A DNA stretch of 64,000 nt, from the NCBI RefSeq assembly GCF_018682675.1, contig NZ_JAFMTR010000109.1:1-64000 (forward strand). The letters are read 5' to 3'. The notes under the pieces are model-generated. The model did no database searches. It was given only the letters and a program-made list of their open reading frames with translations, and was not told the DNA's origin. The DNA comes from Sphingopyxis soli. GTDB lineage: Bacteria > Pseudomonadota > Alphaproteobacteria > Sphingomonadales > Sphingomonadaceae. The position numbers and the translations under genes are program-made. Each line of letters starts with the position of its first letter. Positions within the stretch are counted from its first letter, which is position 1. Below, piece after piece: positions 59,894 through 64,000 of this stretch.

Positions 59894-60652
59894 CTAGCCC
59901 GAGAGCCCGTCCCACAGCAGCTTCGCGCCGAGCGCGACCATCAACAGATAGATGATACCATAGAAACGCGCCCCGTCGATGCGCCGCAGCCAGCGCACGG
60001 TGAGCAAGGTCGAGACGATCGCGAGCGGCATCAGCAGCAGCGCCGCGACGATCACCTCGTGCGGAAAGGCGCCGAGCGCGAGATAGGCGGGCACCTTCAG
60101 CCAGTTGACCACGGCGAACAGGATCGCGCTCGTCCCGATGAAGGTCAGGTGCGGCAGCTTGCGCGGGGTCACCCACATCTGGAACGGCGGTCCGCCGGCG
60201 TGCGCGATCTGGCTGGTCAGCCCCATGAACGCGCCGAAGATCGTCCCGACCCAGCCCGGTGACGTCGAGGCGGCGACGACGCGTCCGCCGCGTTCGATCC
60301 ACAGCCGGTAGAGCCCGAAGGCGAGCGTGATCGCGCCCAACGCCGCCATCAGCTGCGCTTCGTTCACGCGCTCGGCATAGAACCAGCCCGCGAAGATGCC
60401 GGCCGCCGCGCCGGGGAGCATCCAGCCGATGATCCAGCCGTCCCATGTCTTGCGGAACGACCAGACGCTGATCACGTCCTGCACGATCAGGATCGGCAGC
60501 AGCACCGCCGCCGCGGTCGCGGGCGGCAGGACGAGCGCCGCGAGCGGCGTCGCGAGCGCACCGACGCCGGCGAGCCCGCCCTTCGCCATGCCGAGCAGGA
60601 TCACCGCCACGACGAGCGCCGCGAGCGTTACCGGGTCGGCCAATATACTCAT
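59894..60652 (-). CDS. TauE/SafE-family sulfite exporter-like membrane protein
   Basis: 252 residues with about eight membrane helices, starting LAALVVAVILLGMAKGGLAGVGALATPLAALVLPP, the first half-repeat motif of the TauE/SafE family. GPPFQMWVTPRKLPHLTFIGTSAI is the second. Members export sulfite, sulfoacetate or other small anions; the substrate is unknown. The start overlaps the ung stop (ATGA). Confidence 0.9.
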   Translation of the reverse strand: MSILADPVTLAALVVAVILLGMAKGGLAGVGALATPLAALVLPPATAAAVLLPILIVQDVISVWSFRKTWDGWIIGWMLPGAAAGIFAGWFYAERVNEAQLMAALGAITLAFGLYRLWIERGGRVVAASTSPGWVGTIFGAFMGLTSQIAHAGGPPFQMWVTPRKLPHLTFIGTSAILFAVVNWLKVPAYLALGAFPHEVIVAALLLMPLAIVSTLLTVRWLRRIDGARFYGIIYLLMVALGAKLLWDGLSG

Positions 60653-61353
60653 GCCTCGGGATTGTCCGGGAGGCGCCAGTCGATCGCCCCGCGCCCGTAC
60701 ATCTCCAGGAAAGCATTCGCCTGGCTGAAGGGCTTCGATCCGAAGAAACCGTTATGCGCCGACAGCGGCGAGGGGTGCGGCGCGCGCAGGATCAGGTGCG
60801 GGCTGCCCGCGCCGAGTCCCGGCACATTCGCCGCCTTCTTCTGCGCATGGCTGCCCCACAGGATGAAGACCTTGGGCGCCGGATCGGCCGCAACCGCAGC
60901 GACCGCGGCGTCGGTGAATGTCTCCCACCCCCTGCCCTGATGCGACGCCGCCATCCCCGCCTCGACCGTCAGGCAATTGTTGAGGAGGAGCACGCCCTGC
61001 TCGGCCCAATGCTTAAGATAGCCGTGCGAGGCGGGCGGAATGCCGAGGTCGGCCTTCATTTCCTTATAGATATTGACGAGGCTCGGCGGGGTGCGGACGC
61101 CGGGCTGGACCGAGAAGCAAAGCCCGTGCGCCTGCCCCGGCCCGTGATAGGGGTCCTGTCCCAATATCACGACGCGCACATCCTGCGGCGCCGTCGCGTC
61201 GAGCGCGGCGAACCAGTCGCGCGGCCGCGGATAGATCGTCTTGCCTTTGGCGCGCTCCTCGGCAAGGAACGCCTTGAGCGCAGCCATATAGGGCTGCTCG
61301 AACTCGCTGCCGATGCGGGCGAGCCAGTCGGGATGCAGTTTGACCTCGGCCAT
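60649..61353 (-). CDS. ung: Uracil-DNA glycosylase, family 1
   Basis: 234 residues. The enzyme removes uracil from DNA to start base-excision repair. Motif A VVILGQDPYHGPGQAHGLCFSV carries the catalytic Asp67. The DNA-intercalation motif HPSPLSAHNGFFGSKPFS carries the conserved histidine. FILWGSHAQKKA is also typical. The length matches the family. It heads a minus-strand run with TauE, DUF427 and YaiI. Confidence 0.97.
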   Translation of the reverse strand: MAEVKLHPDWLARIGSEFEQPYMAALKAFLAEERAKGKTIYPRPRDWFAALDATAPQDVRVVILGQDPYHGPGQAHGLCFSVQPGVRTPPSLVNIYKEMKADLGIPPASHGYLKHWAEQGVLLLNNCLTVEAGMAASHQGRGWETFTDAAVAAVAADPAPKVFILWGSHAQKKAANVPGLGAGSPHLILRAPHPSPLSAHNGFFGSKPFSQANAFLEMYGRGAIDWRLPDNPEA

Positions 61354-61421
61354 GCCCGCGCTTCACCAGAGGGATCGCGGCTTGTCCAGCCGCTATTGGC
61401 AAGCTACCCCCTCCCCGCTTG

Positions 61422-61495
61422 TGCCGAGCTTGTCAAAGCACCGTTCTTCTTGCGACATCGCAAGGAAAGAACGGCCCTTCGACAAGCTCAGGGCA
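61422..61495. repeat. Imperfect inverted repeat, sphingomonad intergenic type
   Basis: The left arm 61422-61448 (TGCCGAGCTTGTC...CCGTTCTT) pairs with the right arm 61467-61495, whose complement reads TGCCCTGAGCTTGTCGAAGG then GCCGTTCTT. The CTTCGACAAGCTCAGG form is, from memory, a frequent intergenic repeat in Sphingopyxis and Sphingomonas. It lies between the divergent ung and hisE genes and could form a long stem in RNA. Confidence 0.7.
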
Positions 61496-61525
61496 AACGG
61501 CTTATTAACGGGCAAGGGATTTGAC

Positions 61526-61852
61526 ATGGCGATCGGCGAAGCATTGGCGCGGCTCGAAACGGTCGTGAAAGACCGGCTCGCCGCGGGCGACGGGGGCACC
61601 TCCTATGTCGCGAGCCTCGCCGCCAAAGGCCGCGGCAAGATCGCGCAGAAGCTTGGCGAGGAAGCGACCGAAACCGTCATCGCCGCGCTCACCGAGGACG
61701 ATGCCGCGCTGACCGGCGAAGCGGCCGATCTGGTCTTCCACCTCACCATCCTGCTCGCCGACCGCGGCCTCGGCTGGGACGCCGTCGCCGCCGAACTGGC
61801 GCGCCGCCACGGCATCTCGGGCCACGCCGAAAAAGCCAGCCGTCCCCAATAG
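61526..61852 (+). CDS. hisE: Phosphoribosyl-ATP diphosphatase
   Basis: 108 residues from the ATG at 61526. It catalyses the second step of histidine synthesis, hydrolysing phosphoribosyl-ATP to phosphoribosyl-AMP and diphosphate. KIAQKLGEEATETVIAAL and DLVFHLTILLADRG contain the conserved acidic metal ligands (EEATE, the MazG-like fold). The other his genes are not in the window. It is followed after 9 bp by the HIT gene, an order common in alphaproteobacteria. Confidence 0.95.
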   Translation: MAIGEALARLETVVKDRLAAGDGGTSYVASLAAKGRGKIAQKLGEEATETVIAALTEDDAALTGEAADLVFHLTILLADRGLGWDAVAAELARRHGISGHAEKASRPQ

Positions 61853-61861
61853 GAGCCTTCC

Positions 61862-62239
61862 ATGCCGATCGACGCGACGCTTCCCTATGACGACAACAAT
61901 GTCTTCGCGCGCATCCTGCGCGGCGAATTGCCGTCGAAGACCGTCTATGAGGACGAGTTCGCGCTCGCCTTCCACGATATCAATCCGCAGGCGCCGTTGC
62001 ATATCCTCGTGATCCCCAAGGGCTCTTACGTCAGCTGGGACGATTTTTCGGAGCGCGGCAGCGACGCCGAAATCGCGGGCTTCGTCCGTGCGGTCGGCAA
62101 GGTCGCACGCGATCAGGGGCTCGTCGCACCCGGCTATCGCCTGCTCGCCAATGTCGGCCTCGACAGCCATCAGGAGGTGCCGCACCTCCACGTCCATATT
62201 TTCGCCGGCAAGCCCCTCGGACCGATGCTCGCAAGGTGA
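61862..62239 (+). CDS. HIT-family (HinT-like) nucleotide hydrolase
   Basis: 125 residues. NVFARILRGELPSKTVYEDEFALAFHDI opens the family fold. HLHVHIFAGKPLG holds the histidine triad (H-x-H-x-H) of purine nucleoside phosphoramidases. It is cytoplasmic and probably co-transcribed with hisE. Confidence 0.95.
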   Translation: MPIDATLPYDDNNVFARILRGELPSKTVYEDEFALAFHDINPQAPLHILVIPKGSYVSWDDFSERGSDAEIAGFVRAVGKVARDQGLVAPGYRLLANVGLDSHQEVPHLHVHIFAGKPLGPMLAR

Positions 62240-62261
62240 GCGGGCACATATAGTTCCACCC

Positions 62262-62292
62262 TCGTCGTTCCGGACTTGATCCGGGACGACGA
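62262..62292. repeat. 31-nt intergenic inverted repeat
   Basis: TCGTCGTTCCGGACTTGATC followed by CGGGACGACGA: the arms TCGTCG-TTCCGGA and TCCGGGACGACGA pair around CTTGA. The GGACTTGATCCGG core is a familiar alphaproteobacterial intergenic repeat (from memory). It is 23 nt past the HIT stop and could act as its terminator. The rest of 62293-62463 shows nothing clear. Confidence 0.65.
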
Positions 62293-62463
62293 ATATCGGG
62301 GAGCGCCGGGTCCCAAACTCGCCAATTTTCGAATCTGTCTATGACCGCCGTCACAGCGCATTGGCCGCCTGCGGTTAACCGTGCGCGATGCGCGGCGACG
62401 GGTGGACTCAAGCCCCCGTTTCCAGCAGGATAGCATTTTGGGTCAGACCGGGGAGACAGGGTA

Positions 62464-64000
62464 ATGCGGCACGGATGGCGGGCGCTGGCGAAGAGCTGTG
62501 CCGGTAAGGTCAAGCTGGCCCTCATCGTCCCTCTCGGTCTCGCGCTCGCCGCTGCGGGCGGGGACACCGTCCCGCAGGTCACCCTCGCGACGCCGGGGTC
62601 GTCGGGCACCGGCGACGGCACCATAAGCCGCTTCACCCTGCGCTTTTCGGAGGACATGGTCGCGCTCGGCGACCCGCGCGCCAGGGCGCCCGCGACCCAT
62701 GACTGCAAGGTCGATGCAACGAGCCGCTGGGTCGACACGCGCACCTGGGTACTCGAATTCGAAAAATCGCTTCCCGGCGGCGTCAGCTGCCACGTCGATC
62801 TCCGCTCCGGCCTCACCACCGCGCGCGGCGTGAGCGTCGTCGGCAACAGCCGGTTCGAGATCGACACCGGCGGTCCTTCGGCACGCGCGGTGCTGGCGGG
62901 GGGAATGTACGACGGGATCGAGGAGGACCAGATCTTCCTCGTCGCGACCAACGTCGCCGCCGATCGCGCCTCGGTCGGCCGCTTCGCCTATTGCGCGGTC
63001 GACGGCATCGGCGAGAAAATTCCCGTCGACGTGCTGCCGCGCGACACCGCGGTGCAAATCCTCGAAGGTCTGGGCAGCGACTGGTCGGCGCAATCCTTCG
63101 CTTATGACGCGGGCCTGCCGCTGCGCCTGCCCGCCGCGGGCGGCGACCGCGATGCGCTGCTCGACCGCGTCGTTCCGGTCAAATGCCGGCGCCCGCTGCC
63201 GCCGGGGCGCGAGATGGCGCTCGTCTGGGACGCCCGCATTTCGCAGGCCGGGGTGCCGAGCCGCACCGCCGGCCGCGACCAGCGTTTCGACCATGACGTG
63301 CGCCCCGCCTTCACCGCCAAAATGTCGTGTAGCCGTGTCAATCCGCAGGCGGGCTGCAACCCGCTGAAGGACGTCAACGTGGTTTTCGCCGCGCCGGTGC
63401 TGCGCGAGACCGCGCTCGCCGCGACGCTGAGGACCGCCGACGGCAAGAGCTACACGGCGAAGGTCGACGACGACGACAAGAACGACAAATATCTCGAGCG
63501 CGTCCATTTCTCGGGCCCGCTGTCGCAGAATGTCGATGCGACGCTCGTCCTGCCCGCCGACATCACCGACCAGAGCGGCCGGCGCCTGCAGAACCAGTCG
63601 AATTTCCCCCTGAAATTCCACATCGACCGCGCCCCGCCGCTGGTCAAATTCGCCGCCGAGTTCGGCATCCTCGAGGCATCGGAAGGCGGCGTCCTGCCCG
63701 TCACCGTGCGCGGGGTCGAGGCGTCGATGGTCAGCAGGAATCTGAAAATGCCCGCGACGACGCTGAAGGTCGGCGACGACGATGCCGCGATCGCGCGCTG
63801 GCTGAAGCGCGTCGCCGACGCCGACGACACCGACTATCGCGAGGAAAAGAACGCGAATGGCGAGGATGTCACCGTCAACTACACCGGCACCAAATCGGTG
63901 TTCGAGGACGCTCCCGCGGGCGGCGAACGCCGCGACATGCAGCTTTCGCCCGCCGCCGGCGGCAAGGAGTTCGAGGTCGTCGGCATCCCCTTGGCCGAAA
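62464..64000 (+). CDS. Alpha-2-macroglobulin family protein, N-terminal part (cut by the window end)
   Basis: The ATG at 62464, with GGGGAGA upstream, opens a frame that runs to the last base (512 codons). A signal-like segment (KVKLALIVPLGLALAAAGGD) is followed by macroglobulin-type beta domains: TISRFTLRFSEDMVALGDPR, FDHDVRPAFTAKMSCSRVNPQAGCNPLKDVNVVF and FPLKFHIDRAPPLVKFAAEFGILE. This matches the start of large (about 1,900-residue) YfhM-type bacterial alpha-2-macroglobulins, periplasmic protease traps usually paired with penicillin-binding protein 1C. The thioester region would lie beyond the window. Confidence 0.87.
   Translation, partial: MRHGWRALAKSCAGKVKLALIVPLGLALAAAGGDTVPQVTLATPGSSGTGDGTISRFTLRFSEDMVALGDPRARAPATHDCKVDATSRWVDTRTWVLEFEKSLPGGVSCHVDLRSGLTTARGVSVVGNSRFEIDTGGPSARAVLAGGMYDGIEEDQIFLVATNVAADRASVGRFAYCAVDGIGEKIPVDVLPRDTAVQILEGLGSDWSAQSFAYDAGLPLRLPAAGGDRDALLDRVVPVKCRRPLPPGREMALVWDARISQAGVPSRTAGRDQRFDHDVRPAFTAKMSCSRVNPQAGCNPLKDVNVVFAAPVLRETALAATLRTADGKSYTAKVDDDDKNDKYLERVHFSGPLSQNVDATLVLPADITDQSGRRLQNQSNFPLKFHIDRAPPLVKFAAEFGILEASEGGVLPVTVRGVEASMVSRNLKMPATTLKVGDDDAAIARWLKRVADADDTDYREEKNANGEDVTVNYTGTKSVFEDAPAGGERRDMQLSPAAGGKEFEVVGIPLAE

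Overview
The window is GC-rich, densely coded DNA from an alphaproteobacterium, most likely Sphingomonadaceae and probably Sphingopyxis or a close relative. This is judged from gene content: a 180-kDa-type NAD glutamate dehydrogenase, a TonB receptor/LacI/tryptophan-halogenase/SapC sugar locus, and typical sphingomonad intergenic inverted repeats. No rRNA, tRNA, CRISPR array, transposase or prophage was seen. Because of the GC content, many long open frames lie antisense to real genes; these are left out.

Layout. 1-7.7 kb: ATP-grasp protein, NAD-glutamate dehydrogenase, PAS protein and OsmC protein. 7.8-22.1 kb: a carbohydrate-scavenging locus entirely on the minus strand. It comprises a TonB-dependent receptor, a halogenase, SapC, a cupin/JmjC-like protein, a second halogenase, a LacI regulator, an MFS transporter, a GH3 beta-glucosidase and a GluP-type sugar transporter. 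A shared AACGTT-core operator lies before the receptor and before GH3, so receptor, hydrolase and importer look like one LacI regulon for a beta-glucan or other beta-glucoside. 22.4-41.1 kb: a Lap-like surface-adhesion module. It has a periplasmic LapG-type protease, a LuxR-type regulator with a degenerate receiver, a type I secretion operon (adaptor, SleB-type wall hydrolase, LapB-like ABC exporter, TolC), a 2,904-residue adhesin and an M23 peptidase.

41.5-52.4 kb: a second, divergently arranged type I system. An RTX protein with about 54 nonapeptide repeats and its TolC read leftwards. A LuxR-type regulator, a PrtD-type ABC exporter, an HlyD adaptor and an unusual Omp85-type barrel with a Pro/Ala-rich arm in place of POTRA domains read rightwards. 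52.5-64 kb: housekeeping and small accessory genes (ThuA-like, arylamine N-acetyltransferase, DUF1801, 2H phosphoesterase, OsmC, DUF2061, Mpo1-like, YaiI, DUF427, TauE, ung, hisE, HIT) and the start of an alpha-2-macroglobulin gene cut by the window edge.

The most interesting parts are: the complete Lap-like module with a candidate PAAG protease site in the adhesin but no LapD nearby; the second exporter with its Omp85 partner; the paired halogenases inside a glucan locus; an 18-nt palindrome that fuses the stop codons of two separate convergent gene pairs; a SoxR-like box before the N-acetyltransferase; and a 59-codon secreted-peptide gene beside nested inverted repeats.
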